A DNA stretch of 6,842 nucleotides from Roseovarius sp. Lineage in GTDB: Bacteria > Pseudomonadota > Alphaproteobacteria > Rhodobacterales > Rhodobacteraceae. The stretch covers positions 1 to 6,842 of the forward strand of contig SLDH01000126.1 of the NCBI GenBank assembly GCA_007125415.1, in the 5' to 3' direction. A model generated the notes under the pieces. That model had not been told where the DNA came from. It made no database searches and saw nothing but the letters and a program-made list of their open reading frames with translations. A program made the position numbers and the translations under genes. Positions 1-5,497 of the stretch are shown piece by piece (the first letter of the stretch is position 1; the number at the start of each line of letters is the position of its first letter).

Positions 1-39
1 CTGTTCTTCTCCCTTTTTTCTACATCAAGGGTCGGGCGC

Positions 40-62
40 CGCCCGGGCTGGTCGCCCGGGCG
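40..62. repeat. Strong GC hairpin (9-bp perfect inverted repeat)
   Basis: CGCCCGGGC at 40-48 pairs perfectly with GCCCGGGCG at 54-62 around a five-base loop (49-53). Each arm contains the self-complementary octamer GCCCGGGC, so the arms also read as a direct repeat. No T-run follows the stem on either strand, so it does not look like a classic intrinsic terminator. It may be an RNA hairpin in a leader or small RNA, or a DNA dyad; its function is unknown. Confidence 0.5.
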
Positions 63-70
63 AGACCGTA

Positions 71-118
71 GAGCCAAGCGTGGCACCACGGAACGGATTT
101 CCGGCTCAAAGCGCTTGG
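71..118. other. Possible structured RNA element with alternative pairings
   Basis: Several short perfect pairings crowd into 48 bases. CCAAGCG (74-80) can pair with CGCTTGG (112-118). CGTGG (79-83) can pair with CCACG (86-90). CGGAA (89-93) can pair with TTCCG (99-103). GAGCC (71-75) can pair with GGCTC (103-107). The first and last of these share bases 74-75 and cross one another, so they exclude each other, as in switching or attenuating leaders. It matches no riboswitch consensus I know. GC-rich DNA yields such pairings by chance, so this is a suggestion only. Confidence 0.25.
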
Positions 119-196
119 AGGGGGAGTGAGGCACTTTTCAGCGGCCTGTTGGCGATGTCGGTCGCCCATGCCCGTGACGCTTTGAAACCCGCAGAG

Positions 197-210
197 CAAG
201 GCAGGCCTTG
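197..210. repeat. 14-bp dyad, possible operator
   Basis: CAAGGC (197-202) and GCCTTG (205-210) form a perfect inverted repeat around two bases, about 90 bases before the RidA start codon. It overlaps the weak -35-like TTGTTG at 208-213. The size and symmetry would suit a dimeric regulator, but a 6-bp arm is easily found by chance. Confidence 0.2.
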
Positions 211-284
211 TTGATCGCGCCCCACCTTCGTGCATTTCGGATTTCCTTTGCGCGGCACCTTCTGTAGCGTCGCGCCGAAACCGC

Positions 285-293
285 AAGGGAGGG
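285..293 (+). promoter_or_regulatory. Ribosome binding site of the RidA-family gene
   Basis: AAGGGAGGG lies seven bases before the GTG at 301. It decides the start: a nearby ATG at 294 is in another reading frame, and no in-frame ATG precedes the conserved N-terminus. Confidence 0.75.
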
Positions 294-300
294 ATGCGAC

Positions 301-762
301 GTGGGACAATTCGAGACAAGACTGGCGGAACTGGGTGTGATCCTGCCCGATGCGCCGGCACCTGCGGCGAATTATGTGCCCTATGTTCGGGTGGGGGACA
401 TTCTCCATGTCTCGGGCCAGATTTCCAAGGAAGGTGACATACTGATCACCGGACGTCTGGGGGATGACATGGAGACAAGCGCCGGTGCTGCCGCCGCGCG
501 TGCCTGCGCCATCGCCTTGCTGTCGCAGGTCAAGGCGGCCTGTGATGGCGATCTCGATCGGTTGGTGCGGGTGGTCAAGCTCACCGGCTTCGTCAACTCC
601 ACGCCCGACTATGTCGAGCAGCCCGCCGTGATCAACGGCGCCTCCGATTTTCTGGGCGAGGCGCTGGGCGAGGCGGGAAAACATGCCCGCTCAGCGGTCT
701 CGGCCGCCTCACTGCCCTTCGGTGTCGCGGTGGAAATCGAAGGCATCTTCCAGATCAGATGA
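301..762 (+). CDS. RidA family protein (YjgF/YER057c/UK114)
   Basis: A 153-residue member of the RidA superfamily, whose best-studied members hydrolyse reactive enamines and imines released by PLP enzymes. The C-terminal signature is clear: Arg130 followed by SAV, then LPFGVAVEIE (138-147). Arg130 aligns with the substrate-binding Arg105 of E. coli RidA and Glu145 with its Glu120. The protein is longer than canonical RidA (about 128 residues), with an N-terminal stretch rich in Ala and Pro (LPDAPAPAANYVPYVR, 15-30) seen in a distinct COG0251 subgroup whose substrates are not well defined, so I do not name it ridA. No signal peptide; cytoplasmic. Start is GTG with a good Shine-Dalgarno. Its stop overlaps the next start as ATGA, indicating co-translation with the phosphodiesterase. 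Family assignment is secure; the exact reaction is inferred. Confidence 0.92.
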   Translation: MGQFETRLAELGVILPDAPAPAANYVPYVRVGDILHVSGQISKEGDILITGRLGDDMETSAGAAAARACAIALLSQVKAACDGDLDRLVRVVKLTGFVNSTPDYVEQPAVINGASDFLGEALGEAGKHARSAVSAASLPFGVAVEIEGIFQIR

Positions 763-1526
763 GCACGCTGCCGCAGGCTTTCCTGACCGTGCCGCTGGCC
801 CACAGGGGATTGCATGATCCGGCCGCCGGGCGGCCGGAGAACTCGCGCGCGGCGATCCGCGCCGCGATGGATGCAGGCTACGGGATCGAGATTGATCTGC
901 AACTCAGCCGTGATGGCCGGGCCATGGTGTTTCATGATGATGTGCTCGACCGGGTCACCCCTGCCACCGGGCCGCTGGCGCAGCGCCTTGCGGCGGAATT
1001 GCAGGCGATCCCGCTGTCGGGCGGGCAGGAGGGTATCCCCAGGCTTGCCGATGTGCTGGACCTGGTGGACGGGAAGGTTCCGCTTCTGATCGAACTGAAG
1101 GACCAGCATGGTGCCATGGGCCCGACGGATGGTGCGCTGGAACGCGCGGTGGCGCTTGATCTGCAAGGCTATGCCGGGCCTGTGGCGCTGATGTCGTTCA
1201 ACCCCCATATGGTGATCACCCTTGCCGGGCTGGCCCCCGAGTGGCCCAGGGGCCTCGTGACCTGTGCCTATCGAGCCGCGGACTGGCCGCTCTTGCCGCA
1301 GGCACGTCGTGCGGCTCTGCGTGCGATCTCCGACTACGCGCGGGCGGGGGCCGTCTTTGTCAGCCACGCGGCGGATGATCTGGCCAGCCCTCATGTCGCG
1401 AGACGCAGGGCGCAGGGGGCAAAACTGCTCACCTGGACGATCCGCTCGCCCAGGGAGGAGGCAGTGGCCCGCCGCGTGGCGGACAATATAACCTTCGAAG
1501 GCTATCTCGCCCCGCTCCCGGCTTGA
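759..1526 (+). CDS. Glycerophosphodiester phosphodiesterase family protein (cytoplasmic, UgpQ-like)
   Basis: A 255-residue GDPD-family enzyme expected to hydrolyse glycerophosphodiesters from phospholipid turnover to glycerol 3-phosphate plus an alcohol. The family catalytic set is visible: His15-Arg16 (AHRG), Glu27-Asn28 (PENS), Glu44 and Asp46 (EIDLQLS), His59 (VFHDD), and Glu112/Lys114 (LLIELK). A late LLTWTIR segment matches the usual W-T strand, but the usual closing TD motif is replaced by NITFEGYLAP. Length is close to cytoplasmic UgpQ (about 247 residues) and there is no signal peptide, unlike periplasmic GlpQ. The ATG overlaps the RidA stop, with no clear ribosome site, so translation is probably coupled. 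No glycerol 3-phosphate transporter genes are nearby, so the lipid source is unknown. Confidence 0.93.
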   Translation: MSTLPQAFLTVPLAHRGLHDPAAGRPENSRAAIRAAMDAGYGIEIDLQLSRDGRAMVFHDDVLDRVTPATGPLAQRLAAELQAIPLSGGQEGIPRLADVLDLVDGKVPLLIELKDQHGAMGPTDGALERAVALDLQGYAGPVALMSFNPHMVITLAGLAPEWPRGLVTCAYRAADWPLLPQARRAALRAISDYARAGAVFVSHAADDLASPHVARRRAQGAKLLTWTIRSPREEAVARRVADNITFEGYLAPLPA

Positions 1527-1577
1527 TCTGGCGGTGCCGCGCCACAGGTACTATCTCCGAAAGACGGGACGGGACGC

Positions 1578-2762
1578 ATGGCCGAAGCGCAGATCAAGAT
1601 CAGCACTCATGACAGTATCGCCGCGATCGGTCAGGCCGCATGGGATGCCTGTGCCTGCCCGGAGGCCGTCGAGGGGCGGCCCGGCGATCCGTTCACCACC
1701 TATCGTTTCCTCAAGGCGCTGGAAGACAGCCGGTCGGTCGGGGCCGGAACGGGCTGGCAGCCGCTCTATCTGAGCGCGGCGCTTGACGGCCAGGTGATCG
1801 GCTGCACGCCCATGTTCGGCAAGAGCCACAGCCAGGGCGAATATATCTTCGATCACAACTGGGCGCATGCCTATGAGCGCGCGGGCGGACGGTATTACCC
1901 GAAGCTGCAGGTGGCCGTTCCCTTCACACCGGTCACCGGGCGGCGGCTGTTGCTGAAGCCGGGATACGAGGAGCTTGCGGCCTCGGCGCTGGTGGAAGGC
2001 GCCATCGAAGTGGCGGAAGCCAACAACATTTCCACCCTGCACCTGACCTTCTGTACCGAAGCCGAGGCTGAAGCGGGTGCGCGGATGGGGCTCTTTCGGC
2101 GCAGTTCAACCCAGTTTCACTGGGAGAATGACGGTTATGCCAGCTTCGACGATTTTCTGGGCCATCTCAGCTCCCGCAAGCGCAAGAACATCCGCAAGGA
2201 ACGTGCCCGCGCGCAAGGTTTCGGCGGCCAGATCCGGATGCTGACCGGAGACGCGATCGAACCCCATCATTGGGAGGCCGTGTGGGAATTCTATCAGGAC
2301 ACCGGCGCGCGCAAATGGGGCACGCCCTATCTCACCCGGAAATTCTTCGATATCGCCCATGAGACCCTGCGCGATGACATCTTGCTGATTCTGGCGGAGC
2401 GGGATGGCGTGCCCATCGCCGGTGCGCTCAACTTCATCGGCCGCGAGGCGCTTTTCGGCCGCTATTGGGGTTGCCGCGAGGATCATCCCTGCCTGCATTT
2501 CGAACTGTGCTACTATCAGGCCATTGACTTTGCCATCTCCCATGGGCTTGCCACGGTCGAGGCGGGCGCGCAGGGTGAACACAAGCTGGCGCGCGGCTAT
2601 CTGCCGGTGACAACCCATTCGCTTCACTGGGTGCGTGATCCGGGTTTCGCCCGCGCCATCGGAGAATATCTGGAAGCAGAACGCCGTGCCATAGACCGCG
2701 ATATGGAGATACTCACCAGCTATGGCCCTTTCCGGAACACTCAACAGGAGGACCACCAATGA
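1578..2762 (+). CDS. FemAB-like / GNAT-fold acyltransferase (COG3146, formerly DUF482)
   Basis: A 394-residue protein that I recognise as the COG3146 family, labelled peptidoglycan biosynthesis/recognition or GNAT N-acetyltransferase in annotations. Its substrate is not established, and the fold resembles tandem GNAT domains as in FemAB. Family-typical stretches are WDACACPEA (22-30), [13 protein letters not shown] (37-49), [26 protein letters not shown] (87-112), a basic [13 protein letters not shown] (197-209), [20 protein letters not shown] (294-313) and [16 protein letters not shown] (328-343). No signal peptide or membrane helix is seen. The start fits the usual N-terminus, but its ribosome site is poor (GGGAC repeats). 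The 51-base gap after the phosphodiesterase holds TTGATC and TACTAT 20 bases apart, too far for a confident promoter. The stop overlaps the dehydratase start as ATGA. Confidence 0.88.
   Translation: MAEAQIKISTHDSIAAIGQAAWDACACPEAVEGRPGDPFTTYRFLKALEDSRSVGAGTGWQPLYLSAALDGQVIGCTPMFGKSHSQGEYIFDHNWAHAYERAGGRYYPKLQVAVPFTPVTGRRLLLKPGYEELAASALVEGAIEVAEANNISTLHLTFCTEAEAEAGARMGLFRRSSTQFHWENDGYASFDDFLGHLSSRKRKNIRKERARAQGFGGQIRMLTGDAIEPHHWEAVWEFYQDTGARKWGTPYLTRKFFDIAHETLRDDILLILAERDGVPIAGALNFIGREALFGRYWGCREDHPCLHFELCYYQAIDFAISHGLATVEAGAQGEHKLARGYLPVTTHSLHWVRDPGFARAIGEYLEAERRAIDRDMEILTSYGPFRNTQQEDHQ
2746..2751 (+). promoter_or_regulatory. Strong ribosome binding site of phhB inside the preceding gene
   Basis: A perfect AGGAGG lies seven bases before the ATG at 2759, within the last codons of the acyltransferase gene. 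It indicates efficient and possibly independent initiation on the dehydratase despite the overlapping stop codon. Confidence 0.8.
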
Positions 2763-3055
2763 GTGAAAAACTGAGCGACACTGCCCGCAAGACCACGCTT
2801 ACCCCGCTGCTCGAGGCAGGTTGGGAAATGGCCGATGGCAAGGATGCGATCACGAAGAGCTACAAGTTCGCGAATTTCGTGGAAGCTTTCGGCTTCATGA
2901 CCCGCGCGGCCCTCTGGGCGGAGAAATGGGATCACCATCCCGAATGGTTCAACGTCTACAACCGTGTGGAGGTCACGCTGACCACCCATGACGTGGGCGG
3001 GCTGAGCGCGCTCGACGTGAAGCTCGCGCGCAAGATGGACGGGCTGGCGGAGTAG
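2759..3055 (+). CDS. phhB: 4a-hydroxytetrahydrobiopterin dehydratase (pterin-4a-carbinolamine dehydratase)
   Basis: A 98-residue PCD/DCoH-family protein, the normal length. It dehydrates 4a-hydroxytetrahydropterin, made by aromatic amino acid hydroxylases, to quinonoid dihydropterin so the cofactor can be recycled. The active-site block KWDHHPEW (56-63) carries His59 and His60, the third histidine is His77 in TTHDVGGLS (75-83), and Asp86 matches rat Asp88. The residue aligned with rat Arg87 is Leu85, which I think is common in this bacterial branch. No phenylalanine hydroxylase (phhA) is in the window, so the physiological partner is unseen; proteins of this family have also been proposed to have roles outside phenylalanine breakdown, including molybdopterin-linked ones. 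Last gene of the four-gene cluster, followed by an inverted repeat. Confidence 0.93.
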   Translation: MSEKLSDTARKTTLTPLLEAGWEMADGKDAITKSYKFANFVEAFGFMTRAALWAEKWDHHPEWFNVYNRVEVTLTTHDVGGLSALDVKLARKMDGLAE

Positions 3056-3059
3056 GGGG

Positions 3060-3091
3060 ATGCGTGGCTCCCCGACCGGCAAGCCACGCAT
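3060..3091. terminator. Inverted repeat between convergent genes, likely bidirectional terminator
   Basis: ATGCGTGGCT (3060-3069) and AGCCACGCAT (3082-3091) form a perfect 10-bp stem around a 12-base loop. It lies five bases after the dehydratase stop and 18 bases beyond the peroxiredoxin stop on the other strand, the position expected for a shared terminator. Neither side has a T-tract, so it may be an inefficient intrinsic terminator or a 3'-end stabilising hairpin. Confidence 0.55.
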
Positions 3092-3109
3092 GGGTTCGTA
3101 TCAGGTGGC

Positions 3110-3598
3110 TCAGAGCGCGGCGAGGATTGCCTCGCCCGAGGAGACTTCGCAGACGCCCGGGTTTTCCTCCACCTGCAGCACGGTGACGGTGCAGTCCTCG
3201 ACAACCATCGCGTAGCGCTTGGATCGGTCGATCAGGCCGACGGGCGGGGCGGTGAAATCCATGCCGATGGCCTTGGTGAACGCCGATTCGGCATCGCCGA
3301 GCATCGTTATTCCGGCAGCGGTGGCCCCTGTGTCCTCTCCCCATTTGCCCATTACGAAAGGATCGTTCACCGACACGCAGATCACCTCGTCCACGCCCTT
3401 GGCGGCAAGATCGTCCCTCATGCGGATGAAGCTCGGGACATGCTGCGCGTGGCAGGTCGGGGTGAAGGCACCGGGGACCGCGAAGATCACCACCTTCCTG
3501 CCCGCGATATGCTCGGACAGGTTCACCTGTTCGGGGCCTTCCGCACCCATCTTCGTCACTGTTGTCTCTGGAAGTCTGTCGCCGGTGGAAAGAGTCAT
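3110..3598 (-). CDS. Peroxiredoxin, Prx5 type
   Basis: A 162-residue thiol peroxidase of the Prx5 group, reducing hydrogen peroxide and alkyl hydroperoxides in the cytoplasm. The active site VPGAFTPTC (41-49) holds the peroxidatic Cys49 with Thr46 in the TxxC motif. Arg128 in SKRYAMVV matches the catalytic arginine of human PRDX5. Cys150 (ENPGVCEVSS) falls where PRDX5 has its resolving Cys151, suggesting an atypical 2-Cys mechanism with an intramolecular disulfide; Cys74 and Cys136 are extra. No fused glutaredoxin domain. The ATG at 3598 is chosen because the conserved N-terminus (MTLSTGDRLPE) starts there, with AGGA at 3606-3609 seven bases upstream; the frame stays open far upstream, but that part has no family similarity. 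Divergent from the flavoprotein gene and convergent with phhB. Confidence 0.95.
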   Translation of the reverse strand: MTLSTGDRLPETTVTKMGAEGPEQVNLSEHIAGRKVVIFAVPGAFTPTCHAQHVPSFIRMRDDLAAKGVDEVICVSVNDPFVMGKWGEDTGATAAGITMLGDAESAFTKAIGMDFTAPPVGLIDRSKRYAMVVEDCTVTVLQVEENPGVCEVSSGEAILAAL

Positions 3599-3617
3599 GA
3601 TCGCGTCCTGTCTGTCG

Positions 3618-3646
3618 TTGTCGTTGCGTTTACGGTCAGATATAGC
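3618..3646 (+). promoter_or_regulatory. Putative sigma-70 promoter of the flavoprotein gene
   Basis: TTGTCG (3618-3623) and TATAGC (3641-3646) are separated by exactly 17 bases and each matches the consensus at four of six positions. A start site near 3652 would give a leader of about 57 bases. The -10 box lies in the first copy of a 10-bp direct repeat, so a protein bound there would block it. On the other strand GTTATA (3667-3662), 17 bases, TATATC (3644-3639) is a weaker candidate for the peroxiredoxin. Confidence 0.5.
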
Positions 3647-3665
3647 TGCTTGCGCGTCAGATATA
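3635..3665. repeat. Tandem 10-bp direct repeat, operator-like
   Basis: GTCAGATATA occurs at 3635-3644 and again, identically, at 3656-3665. The spacing of 21 bp start to start is about two helical turns, which puts both copies on one face of the DNA. The first copy covers most of the -10 of the flavoprotein promoter and the second lies just past its predicted start site, a repressor-like layout. Both sit between the divergent peroxiredoxin and flavoprotein genes, so one regulator could control both. I cannot match the motif to a known regulator. Confidence 0.55.
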
Positions 3666-3679
3666 ACCGCAAGGCCAGC
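3645..3679. repeat. Bulged inverted repeat around the second direct-repeat copy
   Basis: GCTGCTTGCG (3645-3654) pairs with CGCAAG (3668-3673) and, after a two-base bulge, CAGC (3676-3679). The 13-base loop contains nearly all of the second GTCAGATATA copy. It could be part of a DNA-binding site or a hairpin in the leader of one of the divergent transcripts. Confidence 0.35.
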
Positions 3680-3709
3680 AAGCGCCATGCGAAAAAGCAG
3701 GAGAGGGCG

Positions 3710-4921
3710 ATGGCGGGGATCGTGGTCGTGGGGGCAGGGCAGGCGGGGTCGTCCTGCGTGGCGAAGTTGCGGGCACTTGGTCATGAGGGTCCGATTGCGC
3801 TGATCGGATCGGAGCCCGTGCCGCCCTATCAACGCCCGCCGCTGAGCAAGAAATACCTGCTGGGCGACATGGAACTCGAGCGGCTCTACCTGCGCCCCGA
3901 GACCTATTATGCCGAGAACGGGATCGATCTCCATCTCGATCAGCCCGTCCGCGCGATCGACCCGGCGGCGAAGACCGTCGATCTCGGCGGGCAGAGCCTG
4001 CCCTATGATCATCTGGTGCTGACCACCGGCTCCGTGCCGCGCCGTCTGCCTGCGGCCATTGGCGGCGCGCTGGAGGGTGTTTATGTGGCGCGCGATCTGA
4101 AGGATGCGGATGCCATGGCACCGGAGTTTCAGCCAGGCCGCCGCGTGCTGATCGTGGGGGGCGGCTATATCGGGCTGGAGGCGGCGGCGGTCGCGGCCTC
4201 GAAGGGGCTCGATGTGGTTCTGGTCGAGATGGCCGAGCGCATCCTGCAAAGGGTCGCCGCGAAGGAAACCTCGGATTTTTTTCGCGCGCTGCACAGGCGC
4301 CACGGTGTCGATATCCGCGAGGGGACGGGGCTCGAGCGCCTGACCGGCGAGGGGCGTGTCAGCGGGGCTGTCCTGAGCGACGGTACCTCGATCGAGGTGG
4401 ATTTCGTGATCGTCGGCGTGGGCATCGCTCCCGAAACACGCCTCGCCGAAGCAGCGGGGCTCGAGATCGAAAACGGTATCAAGGTGGATGCTCATGGCCG
4501 CACATCCGACCCGCATATCTGGGCGGCGGGCGATTGTGCCTCCTTTCCGCACGGCACGGGGCAGCTACGGCTTGAAAGCGTTCCCAATGCCATCGACATG
4601 GCCGAATGCGTGGCCGAGAACATCCTGGGCGCGGGCAAGACCTATGTGGCGCAACCCTGGTTCTGGTCGGATCAATACGATGTGAAACTTCAGATCGCGG
4701 GGCTGAATACCGGCTATGACCGGATCATCACCCGGGCGGGCGAGAAGGAGGGTCATGTCAGCTTCTGGTATTATGGCGGCGACCGGCTTCTGGCGGTGGA
4801 TGCTATGAATGAGCCGCGCGCCTATATGGTGGGCAAGCGTCTGATTGATAGCGGAAAAACCGCCGATCCCGCACGCGTTGCCGATCCGGCGAGCGAGTTG
4901 AAGGCGCTCTTGCAGGCGTGA
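3710..4921 (+). CDS. FAD-dependent NAD(P)H ferredoxin/rubredoxin reductase-like flavoprotein
   Basis: A 403-residue two-dinucleotide-fold flavoprotein like putidaredoxin reductase, rhodocoxin reductase and BphA4, which pass electrons from NADH to small iron-sulfur proteins. The FAD-binding GAGQAG is at 8-13, followed by PPYQRPPLSKKYLLG (38-52). The NAD motif GGGYIGLEAAA is at 150-160, with Glu173 ending the second strand, which favours NADH. The second FAD motif IWAAGDCA is at 270-277. A reductase-type C-terminal region starts near PWFWSDQYDVKLQIAG (316-331). There is no CxxC, so it is not a thioredoxin reductase. The ATG at 3710 is preceded by AGGAG (3699-3703); a longer open frame back to 3440 runs antisense to the peroxiredoxin and lacks family similarity. 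No ferredoxin or P450 is nearby, so the partner is unknown. Its TGA overlaps the rsmD start. Confidence 0.92.
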   Translation: MAGIVVVGAGQAGSSCVAKLRALGHEGPIALIGSEPVPPYQRPPLSKKYLLGDMELERLYLRPETYYAENGIDLHLDQPVRAIDPAAKTVDLGGQSLPYDHLVLTTGSVPRRLPAAIGGALEGVYVARDLKDADAMAPEFQPGRRVLIVGGGYIGLEAAAVAASKGLDVVLVEMAERILQRVAAKETSDFFRALHRRHGVDIREGTGLERLTGEGRVSGAVLSDGTSIEVDFVIVGVGIAPETRLAEAAGLEIENGIKVDAHGRTSDPHIWAAGDCASFPHGTGQLRLESVPNAIDMAECVAENILGAGKTYVAQPWFWSDQYDVKLQIAGLNTGYDRIITRAGEKEGHVSFWYYGGDRLLAVDAMNEPRAYMVGKRLIDSGKTADPARVADPASELKALLQA

Positions 4922-5466
4922 GGATCATCGGCGGCGCATGGCGCGGACGGCGGCTGAGTTCGGTCGGCCGGGGGGACGTTGCCGCGCATCTTCGGCCAAC
5001 GGCAGACCGGGTGCGCGAGAGCCTTTTCAATGTGCTGGCAGGCCACGGGGCACCTGCCGGGATGCGGGTGCTCGATCTGTTCGCCGGAACGGGCGCGCTG
5101 GGGCTCGAGGCGCTCTCGCGCGGGGCGGATGGTGCAACATTTGTCGAAAACGGCAGAGCGGCGCTGAAGAACCTGTATCGGAACATCGCGCTCTGTGGCG
5201 CGGAGGCGCAGACCCGGGTGATTGCGCGCGACGCCCGCAGCCCGGGGCCCGGGCAGCCGCACGATCTTGTCTTTCTCGATCCGCCCTATGGCAAGGCGCT
5301 GGGCGAGGCCGCGCTCACAGCGGCCCTCGCCGGGGGCTGGCTGGCACCCGGCGCGATGATCGTCTGGGAGGAAAGCGCTGTGGTCCGGCCACCACAGGGA
5401 TTGCGCCTTCTTGATGAGCGTCGCTATGGCGAGACATGGATCCGCTTTCTGGAGCGGGTGCAATAG
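4918..5466 (+). CDS. rsmD: 16S rRNA (guanine(966)-N(2))-methyltransferase RsmD
   Basis: A 182-residue SAM-dependent methyltransferase that modifies G966 of 16S rRNA during small-subunit assembly. The N-terminus MRIIGGAWRGRRL (1-13) and RPTADRVRESLFNVL (26-40) are typical of RsmD. The SAM-binding motif I is VLDLFAGTGALGLEALSRGA (51-70) and the catalytic FLDPPYGK is at 119-126. Length matches the family. The start is GTG, overlapping the flavoprotein stop as GTGA, with no clear ribosome site, so translation is probably coupled to the flavoprotein. A later ATG would remove the conserved RIIGG start, so it is rejected. It converges with pncB across a 31-base gap with no convincing terminator. Confidence 0.96.
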   Translation: MRIIGGAWRGRRLSSVGRGDVAAHLRPTADRVRESLFNVLAGHGAPAGMRVLDLFAGTGALGLEALSRGADGATFVENGRAALKNLYRNIALCGAEAQTRVIARDARSPGPGQPHDLVFLDPPYGKALGEAALTAALAGGWLAPGAMIVWEESAVVRPPQGLRLLDERRYGETWIRFLERVQ

Positions 5467-5497
5467 ATCCGGCGGAGATATGGCGCGCGCTGTCGCC

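Larger units (their letters stand above)
1..300. other. Non-coding leader upstream of the RidA-family gene
   Basis: I see no credible protein gene on either strand here; the open frames that cross it lack a sensible ribosome site and run antisense into the RidA gene. I looked for tRNA T-arm and anticodon patterns and for the conserved cores of SRP RNA and RNase P RNA and saw none. The stretch starts with a pyrimidine-rich tract holding six T's (14-19), which could be the tail of a terminator belonging to a gene left of the window, though its stem would lie outside. It also contains several inverted repeats, listed separately. The operon promoter probably lies here; the best match is TTGTTG (208-213), 17 bases, TGCATT (231-236), which is weak. 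Confidence 0.6.

Noticed and set aside
30..120. Possible tRNA or other known structured RNA on either strand
   Set aside because: The 7-bp stem at 74-80/112-118 resembles an acceptor stem but encloses only 31 bases, and no T-loop, anticodon arm or known RNA core is present.
254..267. Possible sigma-54 site beginning GGCAC
   Set aside because: The GC at the required -12 spacing is absent.
609..1394. Long minus-strand open frame (261 residues) opposite the RidA and phosphodiesterase genes
   Set aside because: It is rich in Arg, Gly and His, has no recognisable domain, and mirrors two clearly conserved plus-strand genes; long antisense frames are expected in GC-rich coding DNA.
1523..1554. Possible promoter TTGATC / TACTAT before the acyltransferase
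   Set aside because: The spacer is 20 bases, too long for a confident sigma-70 promoter, and TTGATC overlaps the preceding stop codon.
1645..1680. CPEAVEG peptide, reminiscent of palindromic repeat insertions seen in sphingomonad proteins
   Set aside because: The DNA lacks the matching palindromic partner arm, and an ACPEA stretch after WDAC appears to be native to this protein family in related bacteria.
2106..2759. Minus-strand open frame (217 residues) opposite the acyltransferase
   Set aside because: No motif or ribosome site supports it, and the plus strand carries strongly conserved family blocks over the same bases.
3440..3709. N-terminal extension of the flavoprotein frame
   Set aside because: It lies antisense to the peroxiredoxin, runs through the promoter region and precedes the FAD motif, which normally sits at the very N-terminus; ATG 3710 has a good ribosome site.
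3599..4552. Upstream extension of the peroxiredoxin frame across the intergenic region and opposite the flavoprotein
   Set aside because: The Prx5 domain starts at the ATG at 3598, which has a ribosome site; the extension is antisense to a well-supported gene and has no domain similarity.
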